Of a stretch of DNA of 33,572 bases, positions 10,102 through 19,327 are shown piece after piece. Within the stretch, counting starts at the first letter, position 1. Every line of letters begins with the position of its first letter. Under the pieces are notes generated by a model. That model worked only from the letters and a program-made list of their open reading frames with translations, had not been told where the DNA came from and searched no databases. Source of the DNA: Priapulus caudatus (taxonomy: Eukaryota > Priapulida > Priapulimorpha > Priapulimorphida > Priapulidae); assembly GCF_000485595.1 (NCBI RefSeq), contig NW_014577161.1:125852-159423 (forward strand), written 5' to 3'. The position numbers and the translations under genes were made by a program.

Positions 10102-10140
10102 CAAGAGCAGATAAAGAAGCTCCTTCTTTATCTGCTCTTG
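10102..10140. mobile_element. 39-bp CAAGAG mini-element, 7-bp TSD ATCATAT
   Basis: It consists only of two 18-bp inverted arms (CAAGAGCAGATAAAGAAG and complement) around CTC, flanked by perfect ATCATAT at 10095-10101 and 10141-10147. The arms match the first 18 bases of the element at 10221-13618 at 16 positions. Confidence 0.85.
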
Positions 10141-10942
10141 ATCATATATATAGAGTTGGCTTACTAGTTGACCCCATAGTGGCTTTTTGCTATCGTTTCA
10201 CATGGACCATAACACATTACCAAGAGCGTATAAAGAAGGAGAGCGTACAACGGTGAAATGCTGAAACCATGTTGCAGTATTAGTCGAATTAATCAACTTT
10301 CCCCGTTTTATTTTGACGATTCTTTGCAGTATTATTGATCAGCTGTCCTACCTTGTTAATATAAAACAAACCAACGGTTTGGTAGGTGCGCTAGTGGCAC
10401 CCGTTTCGTAGGGTAGTGACAGGTTGCGTAGATAGCGCCCGCGATAGGTAGATAACACAGATACAATAACACGAACACAGTATTATAAAGCTACTCTCCG
10501 TATGTTCTATTGTACCACAGAATATTCTCCATACAACATACTACATCGATGACTACACAGATGACAACGCACACACAGAATACCGTATATCAGTAATTTC
10601 GTACCGTAGGACGTGGAACGCGACGTAGCTCGGCAGGGGTGAAAGCGGAAAGTGAAAGGTGGAAGTTAACGGTCGAAAAGCGGGGTATAGAAGGAATAGG
10701 AAGGAAAGAACGGGAGCGCGGGCAAAAGCTGGACCGTGCTGCCTAGAGGATGAGAGCCGAGTCCCTTCTACCTGCGAGTTTTTGGCGTCAACAAATCCGG
10801 TTCACTAATATAGGCAGGTGCATTTCGGCGCGATCACCAATATGCGTCTGTTGTGATTTATGGTGACGCGCCGTACATGCCGTGCTGCGAACTAATATAA
10901 CCTATACATATAATCTGTGCAGCCGGCGCTTCCCTACACTAG

Positions 10943-11285
10943 CAGTAGCCCTACGCTAGCACAAATAGTTCCTGGAACAAAAACACTAGATTTGTTTCCT
11001 GATTGCATAAGTAATATAGATAACGATATGATAAAAACAAATTTCACAATTTTGTACTGAACAAACATCGAATAATGAATTATAACTTGTTTTATCATAG
11101 CAAGGAACTGTTAATGAATCGAGCCGATCACTACGCTGTGTCCCGGATGTGCAAACATCACTGTGGTGCTACTTTCGTAAGAGAAGAAATTTCGTTTAGA
11201 TTTTGAGAAGAAATATATTCTGAAAGTAGCAATACAAATGAGTTGTAGTGAATTTTTGCAACAAATGCAAGCTCAGAGTAGGTAT
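10943..11285. repeat. Arm of a diverged inverted repeat (partner 15385-15705)
   Basis: It begins gtagccctacgctagcac, contains caaatagttcctgg and ends near ttgtagtgaatttttgcaac. The reverse complement is found at 15385-15705 with scattered differences and small gaps. It is a repeat family with GTAGNCCTACNCTAGC ends. One arm lies inside the unit 10221-13618 and the other outside it. Confidence 0.72.
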
Positions 11286-11295
11286 ATATATGCAT

Positions 11296-11520
11296 TTAGC
11301 TGCAAGGTTTTGCAACTTTAAGTCGGTTGCGATCTCCTTCGCACAAAGCACATGTGAACAGTTGCTGTACTATTGCAATTTCATCCGAGTTCTGTAGAGC
11401 AGCAGCACTTATCTCATTGTTACTGCTACTGCTGCTGTAAACCGACCAGACTCTCCGACTGTTACACGTCGTAGGAGCCTGACACCCTTCCATACGAAAT
11501 GCCTCGTAGCTTGAAAACAA
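11296..11520 (-). CDS. Unrecognised 74-codon ORF
   Basis: The frame encodes a Ser/Asn-rich stretch followed by a Cys-x2-Cys pair and a short basic end. It lies just inside the inverted-repeat arm 10943-11285 and could be a transposon-protein exon or chance. No family assignment is possible. Confidence 0.2.
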   Translation of the reverse strand: MFSSYEAFRMEGCQAPTTCNSRRVWSVYSSSSSNNEISAAALQNSDEIAIVQQLFTCALCEGDRNRLKVAKPCS

Positions 11521-12194
11521 ACTCCGAATTTCGTAAAATTTCGTAAATAAAACAATGTATTACCACATTTGACCTCACCTGTTACATGTTTGCAACTATC
11601 ACATCACTTCTTAATTACTATTTACCTCAAAATACACATTAAAATAAGAGAATTTCGAACAGCTATACTATTTGAACGTTGTAAAATGCCATACTGGATG
11701 TTCTTATGTCTCTTTTTCTATGGGTTGTACTTGTATTTTTCGCTACGTATGATGGGATATCTATGGGAAAATGGCAGCGTTTTTTTAAGTTTTATCTTAT
11801 CAATTTATAAATAATTACTCGCTGACACGTAAATACATGCTCAGTGATAGCGCACATATAATAAATCGAGGCGTGGAAGTACAGAGAAGCGGTAACAATC
11901 ATAAAAAGTTAATTTTAAGTTTAATAGTAGCGCATGTCATGCCGAACAATATTCTATTGCGTCGGCTTGTCACCCTCACGCCAACGTAGTGTTAAGCGAG
12001 AAGGGAACTTGTGGCTACTGCTGCTGCTGCTGCTATTGTTACTGTAGTAGGCAAAGCTACATAGACATCTACAGTCTGTTACCATTGATGGACACACAGA
12101 TTGAGGAATGGATAAATGCATGTACACTAGTGCCATTCTGCAAGCTGCATACGAAATTGTCGGATCAATTGAGGATTTTAATTGGTTGACGTAC

Positions 12195-12828
12195 CGGCCG
12201 CCAGGCAAATAGTAACGTTGGTGTACTGTGCCAACTGCCTTGACACCTGGAATATTTGCACAGCAAGCTCTCGTGTGGGAGTCATCACCAGTACTCTAGT
12301 GACAGGAGCCTGCTTGGGCTTGAATAGTAGCCTCTCCAGTATAGGAAGCATAAATGCAGCAGTCTTGCCTGTAACACAGAGATCAATGTAGTTCATTGTG
12401 ACGTTTGGACAAAGTCACCTAAATGAGTTGTTTGCATATATACGTATTCTCAGCTCATCCATGTAACCGACACAGAAATATGTGGGAATGACCAATCCAT
12501 GACAGCCAAGTTCAAAAAATGGTCAGTGGCATAACTGATATAAATAACTGCATATCTAATAAGACATATTAGTAGATAAATGGCTCTATTACAGATTGCA
12601 AAAATTTACAAAAACAATCCAACAATGTTCTTAAAAGCCAACTCTTCGTGGAACATGCATCACATCACTTGTAAAATTTGCCACACACGCATGCAGACTG
12701 CTGCCAATAAAATTTTGCTTACCTGTACCAGTAGCAGCACACGCACAAATGTCCTTTCCCAGCAATGCCACTGGGATGGTTGCAGCTTGGATTGGAGTAG
12801 GCAACACAAAGTTCAGTGCCGATATTGC
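12195..12828 (-). CDS. DDX27: DDX27-like helicase exons 6 and 7 (Q motif, Walker A, motif Ia)
   Basis: Two minus-strand exons with canonical borders. 12723-12828 encodes 35 codons plus one base, beginning Ala-Ile-Ser-Ala-Leu-Asn-Phe and containing the Q motif PTPIQ, LLGKDICACAATG and the first half of motif I. 12195-12368 completes motif I (TGKT across the splice), then AAFMLPILERL, KPKQAPVTRVLVMTPTREL (motif Ia) and SRQLAQ, ending in LAA before the donor G|GTACGT. The phase fits exon 5 at 1253-1342 exactly (phase 0), and the closest family member is DDX27. No later exon (GG doublet, DEAD, SAT) follows on this strand within the element. The exons and splice sites are undamaged, which implies recent capture, or that this is the only assembled copy of native exons. 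Confidence 0.88.
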
Positions 12829-12846
12829 CTGTCAGCAGAAATGCAG

Positions 12847-12943
12847 TTAGAGAGAAATCAAACCTGCCGCATACCCTCACTCATTTAGCATGTACCATAT
12901 ACCATATGATTTTGTTAAAGAATATATTATACATTGTATCAAG
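12847..12943. repeat. Second copy of the 97-bp duplicate
   Basis: Identical to 1-97. It ends with the bases CAAG, the first four bases of the CAAGAG transposon terminus that follows in the first copy, then continues into GGTCATCACCATGGCGA, also found inside copy 1 at 797-813. Confidence 0.95.
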
Positions 12944-13240
12944 GGTCATCACCATGGCGATAAATAACAAGACGTTTTTGTGGAGCAATGGCTGCGTCAA
13001 TGACTGGAAATGCGAGAAAAGATAGTAGAAGGAAAATAAACTTCATTGTCAATGAATGACGGAAACACGCGAGGGTTCCCGAAGCTATCGCCAGAACGAG
13101 AGACAGTCTCAGCCACTACGTATCTCGAGCCGGTTTTCGGCGAAAATACCAGATTTTCACCGATCATTATCTCAGCGTAGAGGCATCGTAGGGACAAGCG
13201 GTTTGTTTTATATTAGCAAGGTAGGACAGCTGATCAATAA

Positions 13241-13504
13241 GGCCAAAACAAAATATATGTGTGGTTACCGTTACATGCTAAAAAAAATAGGGTAGGTAGG
13301 TAGGGAAAACATTTTATTTTCTTGAAATATTTTATTTACGAACCATGTCCGAAGGATGTGCCTTTTGAAGCAGAAACTGTCCAATTCATATTATTATTTT
13401 TATTTTTTTATTTTAAAGAAAATTGACAATTAAATGTTTAGGGTAGCTGGGAATAAATAGGGTCAGTCGGGAAATCGTAACCACGCCTATATTTTGTTTT
13501 GGCC
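13241..13504. mobile_element. 264-bp Harbinger-like MITE (TSD TAA)
   Basis: The terminal repeats begin GGCCAAAACAAAATAT on both sides and continue into GTGGTTAC. The flanking TAA at 13238-13240 and 13505-13507 is a 3-bp duplication typical of PIF/Harbinger (TWA). The left arm of the host element has the unoccupied site (gtattattgatcag, about 10334), which confirms the boundaries. The interior is AT-rich and non-coding. Confidence 0.85.
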
Positions 13505-13625
13505 TAATACCACAAAGAATCGTCAAAATAAAACGGGAAAAGTTTATTAATTCGACTAATACTGCAGCATGGTTTCAGCATTTTACCGTTGTACGCTCTC
13601 CTTCTTAATACGCTCTTGACATTAC

Positions 13626-14678
13626 CTATAACAGGAGTAGATAATAGGGAAGGAGTGTGACTTCAATAAACAAGGGAAATTCGTCATTTACTAGCCTTAA
13701 TAATACCTACGATTTACTACGCGTAACTCATCCAACTTGAGCTCAAATCGTACACAGTACATTTGCCTAGCATCGTGCGAAATCGTTTCCTCGTATACAC
13801 CAGCAATCCGGAGATACAGACTAAAACGTACGACACGATTATCCATTCTTTGGCCATCAATCCGAACGTATTCCCCGCCGAACTAGCAAACAAAAGGCAG
13901 CTACTAACGCACTGTGGCTCACTCGGCAAGGCGGTGTGGCTTGCTGGGAGATTGGACATCGATGCAACACTCGGCGAGATAACCTTTGACCCGGCATACA
14001 GCTAAATACCGACATACCGGTTAGAACGGTTTCCTACGATAGAGTTTGGCACAAAAACGAAAATAGCACGCCGTTTAGCGCACTGCGCTACGTCCTTCTG
14101 TTGCATTTTGGCATCTCCGTAATCATAATAAGCCCCGCCTTCTTTGTTGATGGGCATGAATGGGGCGTCAACGACGTGACCCGTTACTGCGTGTAGCTGT
14201 TTGGCGAGACTGTTTGCTTTTCGTAAATAATGAAAGGCCCGGCCGATGCATTTCGCACCGAAGTGGAAAAATTCGGCATTTTTACCCGCTTTCGGAAGTG
14301 AATGAGTGCGTCATTCATTGAACATTGAAGTTTTTCTTAAAATTAAATAATTTCGAAAATCCCTAACTGCGCTACTCGATTGTTTTAACCAAAGAACGTA
14401 GCTGTGTTTGTGACGTCATGCCCGCGCGCTTTATGCTTGGCTTAGCGGGCCTCGAAATGGATATCGGAGGCAGGCACCTCACAACCCGCGTGTTTGTTTA
14501 CATATATTATAGCTTTGTGACGTACGGTGTTCGGGAGTTTTGCGATGATAACCTCGTAATTTCTCACATTTCTTAAGGTGCATGGAACATTTTACCAATT
14601 TAGTGGTGTCAGTTAGTCACGGATATGTCACAGTAAGTACTAACCGTATACGTTTCACATACGTTCACCTATTTTGCA
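13626..14678. other. DNA with an unrecognised 80-codon ORF (13763-14005, +)
   Basis: The plus-strand frame at 13763-14005 has ordinary amino-acid composition, but an equally long overlapping frame is open on the other strand. No motif is recognised on either. A short frame shift would extend the plus frame to about 14210. It may be a decayed mobile-element gene. Confidence 0.25.
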
Positions 14679-14749
14679 CACAGGCGGTCGATCATTGTGA
14701 AAAATTGTGTGAAGATTTATTTTTATTGAGACGTTCCAAGCCGCCTGTG
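14679..14749. repeat. Short foldback related to the element at 32974-33402
   Basis: CACAGGCGG (14679-14687) and CCGCCTGTG (14741-14749) bound a segment holding ATTGAGACGTTCCAAG (14725-14740), the same inner terminal sequence as the foldback at 32974-33402 and the fragment at 21652-21717. Confidence 0.6.
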
Positions 14750-14752
14750 GTA

Positions 14753-14835
14753 CAAGGATAGAGAGCATGGCGAGATTGACAACTATGTAACGTAACACAT
14801 CGGCTTTGCTCTCACGACCATGCTCTCTATCCTTG
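14753..14835. repeat. 18-bp perfect inverted repeat
   Basis: CAAGGATAGAGAGCATGG at 14753-14770 is exactly inverted at 14818-14835 with a 47-base loop. Its origin is unknown. Confidence 0.7.
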
Positions 14836-15384
14836 AGCCCTTTCATCAGTCTTGTACGTCAATGCACATGCGCCAAAGGCCATAAACTCAACACAATTTC
14901 ATCTCTGTTATTGTTTACGCCTGAATGCGTGATTGATCAGGGAGGGGGTGCATGTAAGAGAGAGACATTTTCTTTGGGGTTTCTTGGTGGACATTTTCAA
15001 TTCCACTTGACAATTTCATGGGCCATTTCAATTGGAAGCTCTGCATAATGGACCCCCAACAAGCCCTTTGACTGACTAGTTAAGAAATTCAAAGGTCTGT
15101 ATATTGCTCTTATTTAGCCGCCGATAGTTCTTATTTAGAACAAAGTCTTCATTGTTATCTTCTAAAACTACAGACAATCCGCTGACCGCTGTGGAGACGT
15201 GCGCCGGGCCTCGAATTTTGCGCACGTCTCAAGTCTCCACTGCGGACAGCGCTTCATACTTGAAAATTCCCGCTGTCGCGTGCGCATATCCGCGTCTCAT
15301 CCGCGCGCAGCGCTCGGGATCAACAGCAAAGCTGTGCCACGCAATCTTGTATCATGTCTCTCTGGATGCATACCTACTGTGTGC
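14836..15384. other. Intergenic DNA
   Basis: No gene is recognised. At about 15192-15237 a GC-rich segment has gagacgtgcgc and gcgcacgtctc as an inverted pair. A 101-codon plus-strand frame (15152-15457) runs into the repeat arm and matches nothing known. Confidence 0.35.
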
Positions 15385-15705
15385 TTGCCTATGTTGTAAA
15401 AATTCACTACAACTTATTTGTATTGCTACTTTCACAACATTTCTTCATACAATCTAAACTAAAGTTACGAAAGTAGCACGTACCACAGGATGTTTACAGT
15501 GTTTACACATCCGGTACACAGCGGAGCGAACGTTGTGCTGCATTAACAGTTCTTTTCTGTGATAACACATGTTATACTTTATTGTTCGATGTTTACTCAG
15601 TACGAAATTGTGAAATTTGTTTAAATCACATGTAATCTACATTACAGATGCAATCAGGAAACAAATATGTTTTCGTCCCAGGAACTATTTGCGCTAGTGT
15701 AGGTC
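15385..15705. repeat. Partner arm of the inverted repeat at 10943-11285
   Basis: Reverse-complement similarity to 10943-11285 over about 320 bp, from gttgtaaaaattcactacaa to gcgctagtgtaggtctac. Confidence 0.72.
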
Positions 15706-16482
15706 TACTATTTAGCATCCTCTGACACTTCGCTCAACATAATTTATAAATTTGTATTTTTGCCAAAAACGCGTCTGACGGGGTAATTCAAAATAGTCAT
15801 CTTCAGAGCACATTTCTGGCTCAATGAGAACATTTCGTGTTTGCATACTGCAAGTATGCTCACAGTAGGTGTATAATATATAGTAGGCTTTTTGTTGCGA
15901 GGTTTATCTACTTTAAATAGTAGTAACGTGTGTATTTGTCCACTGGTATAAGCGCATTATAGATCTACTTAAATGATATACAGTAAACACCCGCATAAAA
16001 GAACCCGTGATTTTCTGTTTCAGGCTGAAGTGGTTCTTATATATGTATGATACATAGTGAGAAATCAGCCTGAAGATGTTCTTAAAGAGGTTCTTAATTT
16101 TGGGGAGGATATTGTGTACATTATCTAGGTAAAATTGGCTTTAATTAGTGAATAATTGACACTAATTAATTAACCAACTGCATAATATTAGAAATTATGT
16201 CCGTTTAAATTCATTTGAGTTAATTTATTTATCACCTTTAATTTACTTATCATATTTTAAAACACAATGAAAGGTCAAATGCTGTGAAAATTGATTTGAC
16301 TAATAGTAGACAGTACAGACAATAATTAATTGTCAGCATAACTGCATTACAGTAACATAACACAGCTTAATTTAAACTAGTAGTAAATGCAAGCAAATAT
16401 TCTGATAATTAAATTAAATTACCAAATTTAAACGAGCTTGCTCTAAACCAAATGTAATGCACATTGCCTAGATCTCATAATT

Positions 16483-18309
16483 TCATAGTCCTTGAGGGCT
16501 GATTTTGTTGTCATCTGATCCATCTGCTGTTATCAAGCAGCCAGTTTTCTCAAATAATCTGTTCAGAAATTCTCTATTGTTCTTCAGCTTCCTCCAAGTC
16601 TCTCCAGTCCATTGAGTCATTAAAATCCTGCTGTTCTTAGCTGAAACTTTATCATGCCACTTGTCAAGGTTGTTTTCCTCCTCTAACCACCTTTCCATTG
16701 CTGCAGCTACATTCACTTTCATCATCCTTCCACATCCGGCATCAATGGGCTGGATTTTGTCAGTATGATTTTCAGGCAGTATGTAAACTGTTGCCTTCAT
16801 TTCATTTCTACATGCTTCATGAAATGACTTGCTTTGTTGGAAACCCACATTGTCTGCAAAGATAACCTTTTCCTCTTTGTCTTTTCCAATCCCAGGAATA
16901 AGTGTACCCTTAACCCATTGCATGTTCACCTCTTTGCTGGAAATATACATCAACCTCTTTATCATACTGTTCATTCTCCTGAGCAGCCACACGTCCCTTT
17001 CCTCTAAACACAAGAGCTGGCTTGATGTTTTGTTCCCTGTCAGCCTGTATACACAGTTGAAGAGTAGCCTGTCTCTTGTCCAAACCAGAGGATGGTTGCG
17101 AAACCCACACTTGCTTGCTTCTCAATGTCTCGTAAGTTTGATCTTGGTCAACAACAAATGGGAGGGGGACCTGATCTATGTTGTACCTATTTTGGGGAAC
17201 CCATCTTCCATACTTCGGGTCAACAGAAGATTTGTTTCTTCTCCTTTGTGTATTCAAAGCTTTTCTCAGTTCTCTGTGAAACCTTTGAATTTTTTCCTTG
17301 CCGTGATCCGCACAATCTTTCTTTTTGTTCGTTCTTCTTCTAAGCACAACGTTATGTCTTTTTTTAAATCTCTGAAACCAGTTACTACTTCCTTTAAATT
17401 TCTCCGCTTCTGCTTTGCCATAACACGTTTCTATTTTCGACTTCATCATTTTTCTGAACCACAGCTTGGAAACTTTGCTGCCTGCTGCTCTCCTTAGTTT
17501 GAACTCGGCAAGCAGAAAATGTGAGGCTAGAGGATATTTTTTAATGCGTTTCGATCTCTCCCCAGCAATTCTCCTCCTTTGCCTGGTAGACCTCGTACCA
17601 CCTGTATTCTTTCCCCTCTTATTCATGTCCACTTCTGCTCTAATTCGGCCTCTGTCTTTGTTCCACTTTACCACCAGGGATTTGTCAACTCCTTTTGCCT
17701 TTGCAACTGCTGTAAACTTGTTTGTCGACGTTTTGAGAGAATACAAAAGATCTGTTTGCTTTTTGAATTTTACACTGTACGACTTCCGCTTGTCATTTCC
17801 CTTTCGTTTTTCACTTGGCCTTGTTTCCTCGAGTGGTACGTTGGCTTTCATAGATTCTCTGAACATGTTTTTCACCTGCTGAATGGTTGTCGGTGGTATG
17901 ACATATAGTCATAGATTTCCTTGAGATGAGCCTATTTCCACACAACTTTTGCTTGAACAAGGATTATCACTCTCCTCAGTGGTAAACTGGGTGCTGTGTT
18001 TGAAACGCACATGCGTGTCAAGATATTGCTTTCCTTCATGGCAAAAGTTGCATTTAACAGAGTTATATATATACTGCTCAGTTAGACAGTCTTTTGCAAC
18101 GTCGATGTAATGTCATACGGCCTCCCATCCTTCAATTCCACTGATTTGCTTGAGCCACAGTCGAATAAAGTACGATTCATCTTTGATCCAAAACACAAGA
18201 GGTTCACAAATCCCAAAGAGGAATTTTCCCATGACACCTTGCACCTCTTGTTCGTGCTACCGCAGACCTTTCCGCGGACAGCACAGGACAGCGGTTTCTC
18301 CCGTGTCAT
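16483..18309 (-). pseudogene. Pogo-like transposase (C2H2 finger, CENP-B-type HTH, DDE_1), frameshifted
   Basis: From the N-terminus (18309) a segment with CAVRGKVCG and FGSKMNRTLFDCGSSKS-type residues leads, after a frameshift near 18085-18110, into KCNFC...H....H, a short C2H2 finger (about 18000-18055). A stop at about 17925 is followed by the main frame 17875-16910. This has a Lys/Arg-rich pogo/psq HTH (about 17830-17690), a CENP-B HTH (about 17560-17360, ending WFQRFKKRHNV) and the start of the DDE domain with NIDQVPL (first Asp) and LQLCI...P.LVFRGKGR. A one-base shift near 16940 leads to the last part with IFADN (second Asp), PENHTDKIQPIDAG (third Asp) and a stop at 16483. All three catalytic Asp are kept, but the breaks make it inactive as assembled. 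Pogo transposases cut and paste at TA sites. Confidence 0.85.
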
Positions 18310-18347
18310 TGAAAGCACGCCATCTTGGATTTGAGTTGCTTGGACTT

Positions 18348-18373
18348 CTTTCTTGAATCCCTTTCCAAGAAAG
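18348..18373. promoter_or_regulatory. Hairpin between the two divergent ORFs of the pogo-like element
   Basis: CTTTCTTG (18348-18355) and CAAGAAAG (18366-18373) form an 8-bp stem with a 10-base loop in the 66-bp gap between the probable start codons at 18309 (minus) and 18376 (plus). The dyad would suit a shared operator or a bidirectional promoter, but no TATA box is visible. This is inference. Confidence 0.3.
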
Positions 18374-18375
18374 TA

Positions 18376-18774
18376 ATGGCAAATGAACACGAACTCTATA
18401 TAGAGGCAAGCGTACGTGGTTATCATGCTTATTTTCAGGATGCGAATGTATAAATTGGAGAGATACTGAACTGCGAAATCGAACCGGACAATTACTATGA
18501 CAGATATATGCAGTTGCAGTTAAGAATAACGAGGTGAAGATTGTGGGGCATTCACGCCCACACATTGCTCCCATTGAGCTTTCAAAAATATTTCACAAGT
18601 TTTTATCAGAGTATGGAGAACTTGAGGAGTAGATGCATTGGCAGTAGATACAACGCAGGCAAAGGCACAGGGCTTGAACTTCCAGTGGATTATAGGCTTG
18701 TTGGAAATGCTCGTTCCCTGAGAAAACTGCTAATAAAGTTACAGAAGAAAGTCAAAGAAGAAGAAAATAACTGA
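18376..18774 (+). pseudogene. HIRAN-domain protein carried by the pogo-like element, degraded
   Basis: Reading from the Met at 18376 and allowing one stop (18442) and two frame changes (about 18500 and 18630), the pieces give EASVRGYHAYFQDANV, IGEILNCEIEPDNYYDRY, then AVAVKNNEVKIVGHSRPHIA, SKIFHKFLSEYGELEE and CIGSRYNAGKGTGLELPVDY with a basic tail ending at 18774. The order (RGYH, ExxNxYDRYAVAV, VGH, ELP with an alternating hydrophobic end) is that of a HIRAN domain, the OB-like fold of HLTF/Rad5 that binds single-stranded 3' DNA ends; stand-alone versions are known in animals. It lies wholly inside the TIRs and on the opposite strand from the transposase. The decay is comparable in both genes. 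A role in transposition or in handling DNA ends is conjecture. Confidence 0.68.
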
Positions 18775-19327
18775 AAACTTAGCAATGTAAGAAAATGCCA
18801 AGAATAATTTCTCCATGTCTGGACGGTATGTTTGATACAAAGTAAATGTTTAAATGATGTGTCATCAGAGCAAGATAGAAATGTATCAATCATGCTGTTT
18901 TTATGGTTTGTTTACACATATTTTCCAATTGAAGTGAACTGATTACTGAATAGCAACTCTTGACAATAGAAAAAAATATTGTATAGTTTCAGATAATATT
19001 CACACCATCGGATTCTCCCCCTCAATCCTCTGTATCGTCAAAATCAAGCCCCAACATTTACTGGAAAATGAGGCAAAATACCCACTGGAAAATCCAATCC
19101 TCCTGTGAGGAGGTATTTATATTATCTGGAATGTTATTGGTTTCCAATGGTGTAGCACACATACTTGGATTGCCCCAGTTTGCTCTAATTTTCGGTATTT
19201 TTTTCCATATAAGAACCTGCTTAATTTATCAGACTGAAGTGGTTCTTATATACTAGGTGCTTTATTGGTCAAATTTCAGCCTGGAGGTTCTTAATCCGCA
19301 GTTTTTTTTATGCGGGTGCTTACTGTA

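Larger units (their letters stand above)
10221..13618. mobile_element. CAAGAG-family transposon copy 2 carrying DDX27 exons 6-7 (7-bp TSD ACATTAC)
   Basis: The left end CAAGAGCGTATAAAGAAGG and the right end (same sequence inverted, one base different) extend as terminal repeats of about 155 bp (10221-10375; 13618 back to about 13185, the right arm being split by a Harbinger-type MITE at 13241-13504). ACATTAC stands at 10214-10220 and 13619-13625, a perfect 7-bp target duplication. Inside, from the left: unassigned DNA, one arm of another inverted repeat (10943-11285), an unrecognised minus-strand ORF, DDX27 exons 7 and 6 (12195-12828), the 97-bp intron duplicate, then element-type sequence including a Met-Ala-Ala start shared with copy 1. 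No intact transposase is present. The left limit of the host-derived DNA lies somewhere between 10375 and 12195. Confidence 0.8.
15981..19325. mobile_element. Pogo/Tigger-like DNA transposon, complete ends, 3345 bp
   Basis: The ends CAGTAAACACCCGCATAAAA (left) and CAGTAAGCACCCGCATAAAA (right, inverted) differ at one base. Each is flanked by TA (15979-15980, 19326-19327), as expected for a Tc1/mariner-pogo insertion. Subterminal motifs such as ctgaagtggttcttata and tcagcctg(g)a(a)g occur near both ends (16025-16085 and 19233-19294) in direct orientation. The element contains a degraded pogo-type transposase on the minus strand and a degraded HIRAN-domain ORF on the plus strand, starting about 66 bp apart head-to-head. 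Confidence 0.9.

Noticed and set aside
12182-12391. 69-codon plus-strand ORF
   Set aside because: It is the antisense of DDX27 exon 7.
16829-17908. Plus-strand ORFs of 83-222 codons
   Set aside because: They are antisense shadows of the pogo-like transposase, whose motifs are read on the minus strand.
18110-18356. Plus-strand ORFs of 68-74 codons
   Set aside because: They overlap the more convincing minus-strand N-terminal extension of the transposase.
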